Origin: Actinoplanes sp. L3-i22
Lineage (GTDB): Bacteria; Actinomycetota; Actinomycetes; Mycobacteriales; Micromonosporaceae
Length of the DNA: 64,000 nucleotides
Direction: 5' to 3'
Assembly: GCF_019704555.1 (NCBI RefSeq)
Contig: NZ_AP024745.1
Coordinates: forward strand, 3,294,501 to 3,358,500
Made by a program: the position numbers and the translations under genes. Positions 33,795 to 43,610 of this stretch are shown here, piece after piece (the first letter of the stretch is position 1; each line of letters begins with the position of its first letter). The notes under the pieces were generated by a model that searched no databases, was not told the origin of the DNA, and was given only the letters and a program-made list of their open reading frames with translations.

Positions 33795-35131
33795 GCCGTG
33801 GCCTCGGCCTTCGCGATCGTCTCGGCGGTCTCGCCGGCCCGGGCCATCCGGACCGCGAGGACGTGCTTGCAGGGGCCGCGCCCGCCGCGGTGTTTCGCCC
33901 ACCACGGGCAGGTGCAGGACTGCGACTCGTGGCGGACGTGGTACGTCTCGTCGCCGCTCGCCACCACCGACACGTCCTCGCCGACGGTCACGCCACCGGC
34001 CGTGATCAGCGCGCGGGCACCGGCCAGGCGGGGGTTCATCTTCTCGACGGCGTCCGCCGTGTACGGCAACGTCCGGTGGAAATACCCCGCCTCGGCCACG
34101 TCGTAGCCCACCCGGCCGGCCGTGCCGAGCTGGGTCAGCGCGTCGCGGACCCGGGCGGAGTCCAGCCCGGAGGCGGTGGCCAGCGAGTCCACGTCGATCG
34201 TCGGGTCCCACGAGAGCAGGGCGCTGACCAGGTCGGCGTCGTCGGCCACCTCGTCGGTGGCGAGCGACTCGAGGACCGCGCCCTCGCCGGAGAACCCCCG
34301 GTACGGCTCCGGGGACAGCGTCAGCGACAGCCGCAGGGTGGGCATGTTCAGCTCCCACGTGCTGGCCACCGGCTGGCTGCCCGCGGCGACGGCGGGGCCG
34401 TAGACGCGCAGGCCCGTCGCGTACCGAAGGAAGGGTTTCAAAGCGGCCAGGCGGCCGGCGCCCGGCAGGCAGACCGCGCCCGGCGCGGGCCGGGAGGTGA
34501 AGCGCAGCGAACGACCGGCCGGAATCGCCCACAGGACCGACTTGTCGGTGGCCGGCAGCCGGTTGAACAGCGCGCGGGCGTCGGCGACCCCGATCTCGGC
34601 GCGCGGGTCGAAGCGCGCGGTCAGCACCTGGGCCTCGGCGAAGCCGCGCAGCCAGCGCGACGGCAGCGGCACCTTCCGCTCGACCAGCGGGCCGTCGAAC
34701 GTGGTCACCGTCAGGTCGTCGGGGCCGACCGCGACGTGCATCGGATCGGACCGGCCGACCCGGGTCAGCGCCCGCTGCAACGGCAGGTTGACGTCCACGT
34801 TCGTGGTGCCGTGGGCGACGATCTCGCCGTCCAGCCCGCCGGGGAGCACGTCGAGCCGGGCGTAGACGCCGCAGCAGCCGGAGAACGACTCGAAGCGCAG
34901 CCGGTCCGAGCCGGCGGTGACCACCGGGTCGAGGCTGGCCGGGGGAAGCGGGCGGAAATATCGCGTCCGGGCGACCTCGGCCACGGCCAGCAGGCCGGTC
35001 GCCGCGGCGCCGGGCGAGGTCAGGAAGCCGGTGAAGAAGCGGGGATGGGCGGTGGGGCCGCCAGAGGTCTGCAAGGTCAGCCCGTCGTCCAGAGTCGACG
35101 AACCGAGGTACGAGTAAGCCGCGGTAACCAT
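33791..35131 (-). CDS. SWIM zinc-finger family protein
   Basis: A 446-residue cytoplasmic protein whose C-terminal region carries the SWIM motif CxCx12CxH: CTCPWWAKHRGGRGPCKHVL (about residues 405-425). SWIM domains bind zinc and usually contact DNA or protein. The preceding 400 residues include a winged-helix-like stretch, SALLSWDPTIDVDSLATASG with VRDALTQLGTAGRVGYD. The start ATG lies 32 bp after the upstream PH-like gene. Related loci elsewhere add MoxR ATPase and VWA genes (as in E. coli yehLMPQ); none is adjacent here. It belongs to the four-gene operon from 37099 to 30903. Confidence 0.9.
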   Translation of the reverse strand: MVTAAYSYLGSSTLDDGLTLQTSGGPTAHPRFFTGFLTSPGAAATGLLAVAEVARTRYFRPLPPASLDPVVTAGSDRLRFESFSGCCGVYARLDVLPGGLDGEIVAHGTTNVDVNLPLQRALTRVGRSDPMHVAVGPDDLTVTTFDGPLVERKVPLPSRWLRGFAEAQVLTARFDPRAEIGVADARALFNRLPATDKSVLWAIPAGRSLRFTSRPAPGAVCLPGAGRLAALKPFLRYATGLRVYGPAVAAGSQPVASTWELNMPTLRLSLTLSPEPYRGFSGEGAVLESLATDEVADDADLVSALLSWDPTIDVDSLATASGLDSARVRDALTQLGTAGRVGYDVAEAGYFHRTLPYTADAVEKMNPRLAGARALITAGGVTVGEDVSVVASGDETYHVRHESQSCTCPWWAKHRGGRGPCKHVLAVRMARAGETAETIAKAEATA

Positions 35132-35163
35132 GCGCGAAAACCTAGAAGAGGGGTACGACAATT

Positions 35164-36102
35164 TCACGCCCGCCGCCGCAACAGCAGCATCGAGCCGCGC
35201 ACGAACCGCAGCGCGAGCAGCACGAACGCCACCGTCACGACGTGCGCGACGATCCCGGCGACCGAGGCGTTGCCGTAGGCGGCGCCCACCCGGAGGTCTC
35301 CGGCGACCGCGCCGGCCCCGATCAGCACGGCCAGCACGAGCACCGTCACGATCGCTCCCCGCGGCGAGGTGGCCGTGGGCGCCGGGCCGACCTTCGAGCT
35401 CGGGTGCAGCTGCCCGGCCGGCGTGCCGATCAGCTCCCGCTGGTCCGATTCGGCGGCGTAGTGCCGGAGCGTCGCGGCGGCGAACTCGGGCACCACCCCG
35501 TCCACCCGCAGCTTGCCCGGGTTGACCACCCAACCGCTGGTTCTGATCAGCTCCGGCGCGCGGTAGCGCAGGTGCACCTCGAACGGCCCGCTCCAGATCT
35601 GACCGGGATCGATCGCCGCCCACGGCACCGTGACCGTGCCGGCGAACTTGTCCGCCCGCAGCCCCTCCGAGCTGATCGTGAGACCGATTCCGGTCAGCGT
35701 CGCGCGGGCACAGAGCCCGAGGAACACGACGATGAACGCGCCGAGCGACCACGTCATCGGGAGGATGTCGGTCTCGGTGTCCGGGACGATCAACACGAAC
35801 CCGAGAATGCCCAGCATGGCGATGTTGAGCAGCGGCAACGTGCCGGCCCGCGGGGTCCGCAGCGTCCGGCTCGGCTCGTCGGTGACGAACGCCGGGCGGG
35901 CCTGCCCCGGCCGCAGCACGGAAACCGCGACGAGAAGACCCAAGATCAACGACAAAATACTGAGGGCGATCAGTACGACGGCGGCGGGCTCCGGTGGCAC
36001 GCCGAGCGCGACCGCGATCACGATCAGCGCCACCACCACCGCCGCGATGAGCAGGAGCGGCATGCACCGTCGATGGGCCGCCGCCGACAACCTCGAGATC
36101 AT
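35164..36102 (-). CDS. Membrane protein with PH-like domain, paralogue 1
   Basis: This 312-residue protein has hydrophobic helices near the N-terminus (PLLLIAAVVVALIVIAVAL and IALSILSLILGLLVAVSVL), two mid-protein helices and two near the C-terminus. Between them is a PH-like stretch: LTISSEGLRADKFAGTVTVP, then WAAIDPGQIWSG and ATLRHYAAESDQRELIGTP. The same stretch recurs in the gene upstream (36122-37099) and, weakly, at 63451, so these are paralogues. The function is not known. It is the second gene of an operon ending with the SWIM and DUF6493-type genes. Confidence 0.75.
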   Translation of the reverse strand: MISRLSAAAHRRCMPLLLIAAVVVALIVIAVALGVPPEPAAVVLIALSILSLILGLLVAVSVLRPGQARPAFVTDEPSRTLRTPRAGTLPLLNIAMLGILGFVLIVPDTETDILPMTWSLGAFIVVFLGLCARATLTGIGLTISSEGLRADKFAGTVTVPWAAIDPGQIWSGPFEVHLRYRAPELIRTSGWVVNPGKLRVDGVVPEFAAATLRHYAAESDQRELIGTPAGQLHPSSKVGPAPTATSPRGAIVTVLVLAVLIGAGAVAGDLRVGAAYGNASVAGIVAHVVTVAFVLLALRFVRGSMLLLRRRA

Positions 36103-36121
36103 CGGCGGATGATAGGGGAGA

Positions 36122-37099
36122 TCAGCGCTTCCGATCCCGGCGGTACTCCTTGATCACCCGGAGGCCGTGACCGACGATCGTGGCCGCGACGGCGCCCCCG
36201 ACGATGCGGAAGGCGAAGTTGGACGCCGACTCGTCCCCGGCGGCGTTCTCGACCCAGGCGCCGGCCGCGCAGAAGGCGACGAGCGCGAGCGCCACGACGG
36301 TCAGCCGCTTCGCGAGCCGGGCCCGGGTCCAGGGCTTGACCTCCTCGTCGTCGTCCTCGTCGTCGTCACCCGGCGGCGGCAGCGGGGGCTCGTCGGCGAT
36401 CGCCCGGAACAGCCGCTCGTGTCCGGCCGTGGTGCCGATGCCGGCCCGGTCCTCGGGATGGGCCAGGTAGTGCCGCAGGGCGGCGGCGATCGTCGGCAAC
36501 GGGACGCTGCCGATCGTCAGCCACTCGCGAAAGACCAGCAGGCCGGTCGCTTTGACCAGTTCGGGCCGGCGGTACGCGATCTCCAGTTCGTTGCTCTCGA
36601 CCACGGGTGGCTTCGCCTGGTCGAGCGCTTCCCAGGGAAAGGTCACCGTGCCGCGGGCCTTGTCGGCGTGCACGCCGGCCGGGGTGAGGGTGATGCCGTC
36701 CCCGGACCAGAGCGTCCGCCAGTAGAGGAGGAAGCCGGCGGCGACCGTCGGGAGCAGGAACCGGTCCTGGAAGCTGCCGTGCGCGAAGTCCGGCGGGTAG
36801 AGCAGGAGCAGCCCGAGCGTGGCGAGGTGGCCCACGCCGACGACCGCGAGCGTGCCGCTCGGCCGGGTCCGGAACGCGTGATCGGCCTCGATCACCAGGA
36901 ACGACGGCTCGCGGCGCCGGTCGCCGAAGATGATGACCAGCCAGAGCACGATTGCCAGGCCGACCGGCACGGCCAGCACGACGGCGAGGTGGTCCGGGTC
37001 GAAGCCGCGCAGCCGGGCGACGTCGGCCGTCGCGGCCACCAGGGCCATCGTGATCAGAAGCAGCCGGCGGTTCCGGTCCAGCGCGGCATTGAGGTTCAT
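36122..37099 (-). CDS. Membrane protein with PH-like domain, paralogue 2
   Basis: A 325-residue relative of the next gene. Four hydrophobic helices come first; the PH-like part reads ITLTPAGVHADKARGTVTFP, then WEALDQAKPP and IAAALRHYLAHPEDRAGIGT. A strongly acidic DDDEDDDEEV stretch precedes the last two helices. The ATG at 37099 has an in-frame GTG two codons upstream and no clear ribosome site, so a leaderless start is possible. It heads the four-gene operon (PH-like, PH-like, SWIM, DUF6493-type), with gaps of 19 and 32 bp and a 4-bp overlap. Confidence 0.75.
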   Translation of the reverse strand: MNLNAALDRNRRLLLITMALVAATADVARLRGFDPDHLAVVLAVPVGLAIVLWLVIIFGDRRREPSFLVIEADHAFRTRPSGTLAVVGVGHLATLGLLLLYPPDFAHGSFQDRFLLPTVAAGFLLYWRTLWSGDGITLTPAGVHADKARGTVTFPWEALDQAKPPVVESNELEIAYRRPELVKATGLLVFREWLTIGSVPLPTIAAALRHYLAHPEDRAGIGTTAGHERLFRAIADEPPLPPPGDDDEDDDEEVKPWTRARLAKRLTVVALALVAFCAAGAWVENAAGDESASNFAFRIVGGAVAATIVGHGLRVIKEYRRDRKR

Positions 37100-37120
37100 G
37101 ATCACCGGGAAAGTGTAAAA

Positions 37121-37155
37121 GCGGGCCCCGCGACCGGGGGAGTCGCGGGGCCCGC
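37121..37155 (-). terminator. Strong hairpin between the GT39 gene and the PH-like operon
   Basis: Perfect 14-bp arms GCGGGCCCCGCGAC and GTCGCGGGGCCCGC enclose a 7-nt loop. On the minus strand it follows the GT39 stop and is followed by TTTTACACTTT. It separates GT39 transcription from the operon starting 22 bp further on. Confidence 0.9.
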
Positions 37156-37173
37156 TGTGCGAGGAGGAACGTC

Positions 37174-39150
37174 CTACTTGGTGGCGGTCAGGTCGTAGAT
37201 CGTGGACCCGCCGACCGTGGTGGCCGTGTAGTTCGCGGCGACCCAGGTGGCGATCTGCGCGGAGTCCGAGGTGCCGCCGCCCTGGCCACCGCCGCCCATC
37301 CCGCCGCCGGAGATGAAGTAGTGGATCTGCCCGGACGCCACGTAGGCCTGGAACTGCGCCAGCGTGGGGGAGGGGTCGCTGCCGTTCCAGCCGCCCAGGG
37401 CGATCACCGAGGTGCCGGAGGCGAGCTCCAGGTCGGCGGCCGAGGTGGCGCCGCTGACCGCCGCGGACCACTTGTTCGTGCTGGCCTTGAGCAGGGCGGT
37501 CAGCTCGCTGTTGCTGCTGCTGCCACCCCCGCGGCCGCCGCCCATCCCGCCGCCGGTCGGCGCGCCACCGGCGGACGAGCCGGTGGTGGACGAGTCACTG
37601 GTGGACGAATCGCCGGAGGCCGAGGTGGAGGGCTGCGTCGAGGTCGAGGACGAGGACGATGACGAGGACGGCGGGGCGCCGGCTCCGCCCGTACGGGAAA
37701 ATCCGCCGCCGCCTGGACCACCGCCCATGCCGGACGTTCCGGACGGCCCGGAGGTGGGAATGGAGCCCGTATGGGCGACCCCGACCGTGGCGGTCGCGTA
37801 AGCCGCGCTGCCCAGCCCGGCCGACAGCACGCCGGCGACGATGCCGATCACCGCGAGTCGTCGCAGCTGCGCCGCGGGGGCGATCAACGCGATCGAGGCG
37901 ATGATCCCGGCGGCGAGCGCGGCCCACCGGATCGCCGGCATCCATTCGGTACGGCCCAGGAGGACCCAACCCCACCCCGCGGTCGCGAGGATCATCGCGG
38001 CGAGCACGATCCGGGCCCACATCTGCGCGCGGTAGAGCCAGAGCACGCGGGCCCCGATCCCGACCAGCGCCGCGATCGACGGAGCCAGGGCGATCGTGTA
38101 GTACGGATGGATCGTGCCGCTCATGTACGAGAACGTCACCCCGGTGACCAGCAGCCACCCGCCCCAGAGCAGCATCCCGGCGCGTGCCCGGTCGGTCCGC
38201 GGCGCTGTCCAGGTCACCGCGAGCACCGCGACTAGGGCGATCAGCGCGGCCGGCAGCAGCCAGGAGATCTCCGTGCCCATCGACGTGCCGAAGAGCCGCC
38301 CGATGCCGGTGGCTCCGCCGAAGCCGACGTTACCCCCGCCTCCGCCGCCCCCGCCACCGTTGCCGGAGCCGCCGAGGATCCGGCCGAGGCCGTTGTAGCC
38401 GAGCGCGAGTTCCCACAGCGTGTTGTTGGTCGACCCGGCGATGTAGGGCCGGGACGACGCCGGCCAGAGCGACACCAGCGCGATGAACCAGCCGGCCGAG
38501 ACGACCAGGGCCAGCCCGGCCAGCAGCAGGTGCCTGATCCGCCTGCCGATCGTGGTCGGCGCGGCGACCAGGTAGACCAGCGCCATCGCCGGCAGCACCA
38601 GGAACGCCTGCATCATCTTGGTCAGGAAGCCGAACCCGAGCAGCACCCCGGTCAGGGCCAGCCACTTCGCGCTGGCCTGCTCGGTGGCCCGGACCGTGGT
38701 GTACGCCGCCGCCGTCATCAGCAGCACGAGCAGCGCGTCCGGGTTGTCGTAGCGGAACATCAGCACCGCGACCGGGGTGAGGGCCAGCGCCGCCCCGGCG
38801 AGCAGCCCGGCGGCCGGCCCGAACCAGCGCTTGACCGCCAGGTAGAGCAGCCACACGCTGGCCACGCCCATCAGCGCCTGCGGCGCCAGGATCGACCAGC
38901 TGTTCACTCCGAAGATGCGCGCGGACAGGCCCATCACCCACATCGCGGCGGGCGGTTTGTCCACGGTGATCGCGTTCCCGGCGTCCAGCGAGCCGAACAG
39001 CCAGGCCTTCCAGCTCTGCGCGCCGGCCTGCGCGGCGGCGGCGTAGAAGCTGTTGCCCCAGCCGGACTCGCTGAGGTTCCAAAGGTACAGAACCGCCGTT
39101 GCCAGCAGGAGCATGACCAAGGGGACACGCTGGCGGATGGTCGTCGTCAT
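37174..39150 (-). CDS. Glycosyltransferase family 39 (ArnT/PMT-like) membrane protein
   Basis: A 658-residue polytopic membrane glycosyltransferase of the GT-C fold that would use a lipid-linked sugar. Family signatures are ESGWGNSFYAAAAQ with AGNAITVDKPPAAMWVMG (Asp-Lys-Pro-Pro) and VAVLMFRYDNPDALLVLLM. Roughly ten to twelve helices follow. A Gly-rich insert (poly-Gly near residue 265) and a Ser/Thr/Gly-rich external linker (about 455-545) precede a small soluble C-terminal domain ending YTATTVGGSTIYDLTATK. Proteins of this layout are common in actinomycetes. Acceptor unknown. Confidence 0.9.
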   Translation of the reverse strand: MTTTIRQRVPLVMLLLATAVLYLWNLSESGWGNSFYAAAAQAGAQSWKAWLFGSLDAGNAITVDKPPAAMWVMGLSARIFGVNSWSILAPQALMGVASVWLLYLAVKRWFGPAAGLLAGAALALTPVAVLMFRYDNPDALLVLLMTAAAYTTVRATEQASAKWLALTGVLLGFGFLTKMMQAFLVLPAMALVYLVAAPTTIGRRIRHLLLAGLALVVSAGWFIALVSLWPASSRPYIAGSTNNTLWELALGYNGLGRILGGSGNGGGGGGGGGNVGFGGATGIGRLFGTSMGTEISWLLPAALIALVAVLAVTWTAPRTDRARAGMLLWGGWLLVTGVTFSYMSGTIHPYYTIALAPSIAALVGIGARVLWLYRAQMWARIVLAAMILATAGWGWVLLGRTEWMPAIRWAALAAGIIASIALIAPAAQLRRLAVIGIVAGVLSAGLGSAAYATATVGVAHTGSIPTSGPSGTSGMGGGPGGGGFSRTGGAGAPPSSSSSSSSTSTQPSTSASGDSSTSDSSTTGSSAGGAPTGGGMGGGRGGGSSSNSELTALLKASTNKWSAAVSGATSAADLELASGTSVIALGGWNGSDPSPTLAQFQAYVASGQIHYFISGGGMGGGGQGGGTSDSAQIATWVAANYTATTVGGSTIYDLTATK

Positions 39151-39291
39151 GGGACTAACCTCGTGGGCGGTGCTACGGCGGCCCTGTGATCAATCTGTGG
39201 GCCGCCTATGAGACCTAGATCGCCCGCGTGCGGCAGCGGTACGTGCCACGATGGGCGAAGTGTGCGAGTCCCAGGTCCGGGAGTGGGAGAG

Positions 39292-40920
<1,629 letters not shown>

Positions 40921-40941
40921 TTTTGTCGTAGGGGTTCTCTA

Positions 40942-40977
40942 GGCTCAGCGCTGTGGACGTGGACACGGCGCTGAGCC
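40942..40977. promoter_or_regulatory. Hairpin after pgi that spans the start of the next gene
   Basis: Perfect 10-bp arms GGCTCAGCGC (40942-40951) and GCGCTGAGCC (40968-40977), extended by TGTG/CACG pairing. It is placed like a pgi terminator but contains the GTG start (40953) of the winged-helix gene. If translation starts at ATG 40983 instead, the hairpin is intergenic. Confidence 0.65.
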
Positions 40978-42029
40978 TTCGCATGACGAGCCTGCTGCTC
41001 GGCGACATCTCGGAAAAATCCGTTATAGGGGTCACCACCTGGTTCGGCGCGATGCAGGCGCAGGACCTGAACAGCGTGCTGTGGTCGCTCGGCACCCGGT
41101 TGCCCGGCCGCACGTTGCCGGAGATCGTCGCCGCCACCGAGGAGCGCGACGTCGTCCGCACCTGGCCGATGCGCGGCACGGTCCACCTGATCCCGTCCGC
41201 CGACGCGCACTGGATGCTCGACCTGACCGGCGTCCGCGCGCTGGCCGGCGCGGAGAAGCGCCGCGCGATGCTCGGCCTCTCCGGGGCGGATGCGGACAAG
41301 GCCGCCGAGATCCTCGGCGCCGCCCTGGCGGGCGGCGGCCGGAAGACGCGATCTGACTGCGTGGCCACTCTCAACGAGGGCGGCGTCCAGGTGAGCGGCC
41401 AGTTGGGCTACCACCTGCTTTGGTACGCGAGTCAGCGCGGCGTCACGGCGATCGCCCCGAACGAGGGCTCCGAGCAGACGTTCGTGCTGCTCGACGAGTG
41501 GGCGTCGGAGCGGAACACGCCGTCCCGCGAGGAGGCGCTGGGCATCCTGGCGCACCGCTATTTCCGCAGTCACGGCCCCACCACGGCCAAGGACTTCGCC
41601 GGCTGGACGATGCTCACGATGAAGGACGCCAAGGCCGGGATCGCCGCCGCCGGCCTGACCGCGGTCGACGTCGACGGCACCGGGATGTGGGCCGACCCGG
41701 CCGTCCTGGCGGCCGGCCCGGTCCGTGGCTGGCATGCGCTGCCCGGCTTCGACGAGTACATGCTGGGCTACAAGGACCGCTCGATGATGGCCACCCCGGC
41801 GCAGCTGAAAAGCATCATCCCCGGTGGGAACGGGGTCTTCCAGTCGACGCTGGTGCAGGACGGCAGGGTCCGTGCGGTCTGGAAACGCACGCTGGGCAGG
41901 AAGGCGGTGTCGATCGCGGTGTCCCCGCAGACCGACTTCACCGCCAGGGACTGGTCGGCCGCCGAGGAGGCGCTGCAGCCGTTCGGGGCATTTGTCGGCC
42001 TCCCGGTGACTGTTAAGAAACTTGAATAA
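40953..42029 (+). CDS. Winged-helix DNA-binding domain protein (HTH_42/YcaQ-like)
   Basis: A 358-residue protein of the winged-helix family that includes YcaQ-type DNA glycosylases and many uncharacterised actinobacterial members. Family features are the N-terminal LSLRMTSLLLGD and TWFGAMQAQDLNSVLWSL helices, VVRTWPMRGTVHLIP, HRYFRSHGPTTAKDFAGWT and the late LPGFDEYMLGYKDRS motif. Most members are of unknown function; a DNA-repair role is possible but unproven. The GTG at 40953 retains the conserved N-terminus but lies inside a hairpin; ATG 40983 is the alternative. It follows pgi by 32 bp. Confidence 0.88.
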   Translation: MDVDTALSLRMTSLLLGDISEKSVIGVTTWFGAMQAQDLNSVLWSLGTRLPGRTLPEIVAATEERDVVRTWPMRGTVHLIPSADAHWMLDLTGVRALAGAEKRRAMLGLSGADADKAAEILGAALAGGGRKTRSDCVATLNEGGVQVSGQLGYHLLWYASQRGVTAIAPNEGSEQTFVLLDEWASERNTPSREEALGILAHRYFRSHGPTTAKDFAGWTMLTMKDAKAGIAAAGLTAVDVDGTGMWADPAVLAAGPVRGWHALPGFDEYMLGYKDRSMMATPAQLKSIIPGGNGVFQSTLVQDGRVRAVWKRTLGRKAVSIAVSPQTDFTARDWSAAEEALQPFGAFVGLPVTVKKLE

Positions 42030-42054
42030 ATGACTGTTAAGAACCCTTGATATT
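42007..42054 (+). promoter_or_regulatory. Two 24-bp direct repeats upstream of the chitinase gene
   Basis: TGACTGTTAAGAA occurs at 42007 and again at 42031, followed each time by a CTTGA block. The first copy overlaps the last codons of the winged-helix gene. AT-rich direct repeats of this kind before a chitinase gene suggest a regulator binding site for chitin control, which is inference. Confidence 0.65.
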
Positions 42055-42115
42055 TGTGAACGTGAAAGCCACGATGTGGTGGCACAGGTCACGTTCGATG
42101 TTCGAGGGAGTCGCC

Positions 42116-43438
42116 ATGGGAGTTCGACGCCAGTTGCTGGCGCTGGTCGCCGGGGTGGGGGTGGCGCTCGGCTCGATCGTCGCGTTCTCCGCGACCGGTG
42201 AGGCCGCCGTCGCCTGCTCGTCCGTGACCTGGACCGAGGGTCCGACATACACCGTCGGCCAGCAGGTGACCTACCAGTCCAAGCTGTACCAGGCGCTGGT
42301 CACCCACACGGCGTACGTCGGCACCGGCTGGAACCCGGCCGCGACCCCGACCCTGTGGAAGGACCTCGGCGCCTGCACCGGCGGCGGCACCCCGACCCCG
42401 TCGGTCACCACCAGCAAGACGCCCACGCCCTCGCCGACGGTGTCCACCCCGACGCCGACCCCGACCACCAGCACCCCGCCGCCCACCGGCTGTGCCACCC
42501 GGGGCCGCCCGGCCGGCAAGGTCCTGCAGGGCTACTGGGAGAACTGGGACGGCGCGTCCAACGGCGTGCACCCCGGCCTCGGCTGGATCCCGATCAACGA
42601 CTCCCGGATCACCCAGCACGGCTACAACGTGCTGATGGCCGCGTTCCCGGTGATCCGCTCGGACGGCACGGTGCTGTGGGAGAACGGCATGGACGCCGGC
42701 GTCAAGGTGCCCACCGCCGCCGAGATCTGCGCGGCCAAGGCGCAGGGCGCGACGATCCTGATGTCGATCGGCGGCGCGGCGGCCGGCATCGACCTGAGCT
42801 CCAGCACGGTCGCCGACCGGTTCGTGTCGACCATCGTGCCGATCCTCAAGGCGAACAACTTCGACGGCATCGACATCGACATCGAGACCGGCCTCTCCGG
42901 CAGCGGCAGCATCAACACGCTCTCCGCGTCGCAGTCGAACCTGATCCGGATCATCGACGGGGTGCTCGCGGCGATGCCGTCGAACTTCGGGCTGACCATG
43001 GCGCCGGAGACGGCGTACGTGACCGGTGGCAGCGTGACCTACGGCTCGATCTGGGGCTCGTACCTGCCGATCATCAAGAAGTACCTGGACAACGGCCGGC
43101 TGTGGTGGCTGAACATGCAGTACTACAACGGCTCGATGTACGGGTGCTCGGGTGACTCGTACTCGGCCGGCACCGTCCAGGGCTTCACTGTGCAGACCCA
43201 GTGCCTCAACAACGGGCTGACGATCCAGGGCACAACCATCAGGATTCCGTACGACAAGCAGGTCCCCGGCCTGCCCGCCCAGTCCGGTGCCGGTGGCGGT
43301 TACATGGCCCCGTCGCTGGTCAGCCAGGCGTACAACTCGGTCCCGTCGATCAAGGGCCTGATGACCTGGTCGATCAACTGGGACGGCTCGAAGAGCTGGA
43401 CCTTCGGCGACAACGTGAAGGCCCTCCAGGGCCGTTAA
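42116..43438 (+). CDS. Secreted chitinase, GH18, with N-terminal chitin-binding domain
   Basis: A 440-residue exported enzyme that hydrolyses chitin. The signal peptide MGVRRQLLALVAGVGVALGS ends near GEAAVA. A CBM5/12-like module follows (CSSVTWTEGPTYTVGQQVTY through LWKDLGAC), then a Thr/Pro/Ser linker (about residues 105-145). The GH18 barrel contains the catalytic DxxDxDxE motif as FDGIDIDIETG and the upstream strand TILMSIGGAA. The substrate-aromatic segment WWLNMQYYNGSM is also typical. The ATG at 42116 follows GAGGGAG. It is monocistronic, with direct repeats upstream and a terminator downstream. Confidence 0.95.
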   Translation: MGVRRQLLALVAGVGVALGSIVAFSATGEAAVACSSVTWTEGPTYTVGQQVTYQSKLYQALVTHTAYVGTGWNPAATPTLWKDLGACTGGGTPTPSVTTSKTPTPSPTVSTPTPTPTTSTPPPTGCATRGRPAGKVLQGYWENWDGASNGVHPGLGWIPINDSRITQHGYNVLMAAFPVIRSDGTVLWENGMDAGVKVPTAAEICAAKAQGATILMSIGGAAAGIDLSSSTVADRFVSTIVPILKANNFDGIDIDIETGLSGSGSINTLSASQSNLIRIIDGVLAAMPSNFGLTMAPETAYVTGGSVTYGSIWGSYLPIIKKYLDNGRLWWLNMQYYNGSMYGCSGDSYSAGTVQGFTVQTQCLNNGLTIQGTTIRIPYDKQVPGLPAQSGAGGGYMAPSLVSQAYNSVPSIKGLMTWSINWDGSKSWTFGDNVKALQGR

Positions 43439-43494
43439 CCAACCGTTCACCTCCCGAAGTCTTGATCTTGTCCGCCCAGGATCAAGGATGTACA

Positions 43495-43522
43495 GGCGCG
43501 GCGCCCCTCGGGGTGCCGCGCC
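43495..43522 (+). terminator. Terminator after the chitinase gene
   Basis: GGCGCGGCGCCCC pairs with GGGGTGCCGCGCC (one mismatch) around TC, followed by TTTCCTTGTT. Confidence 0.82.
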
Positions 43523-43590
43523 TTTCCTTGTTCCGTCGTCTTTCCTTGTTCTGTCATTTCCCTGTTTCGTCGTTTTCCCTGTTTCGTCGT
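43523..43590. repeat. Pyrimidine-rich 17-bp tandem repeat, four copies
   Basis: Units TTTCCTTGTTCCGTCG, TTTCCTTGTTCTGTCA, TTTCCCTGTTTCGTCG and TTTTCCCTGTTTCGTCG follow directly after the chitinase terminator. The strand is T-rich in an otherwise GC-rich genome. Confidence 0.88.
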
Positions 43591-43610
43591 GGAGTGGACC
43601 AGAAGTGAAG

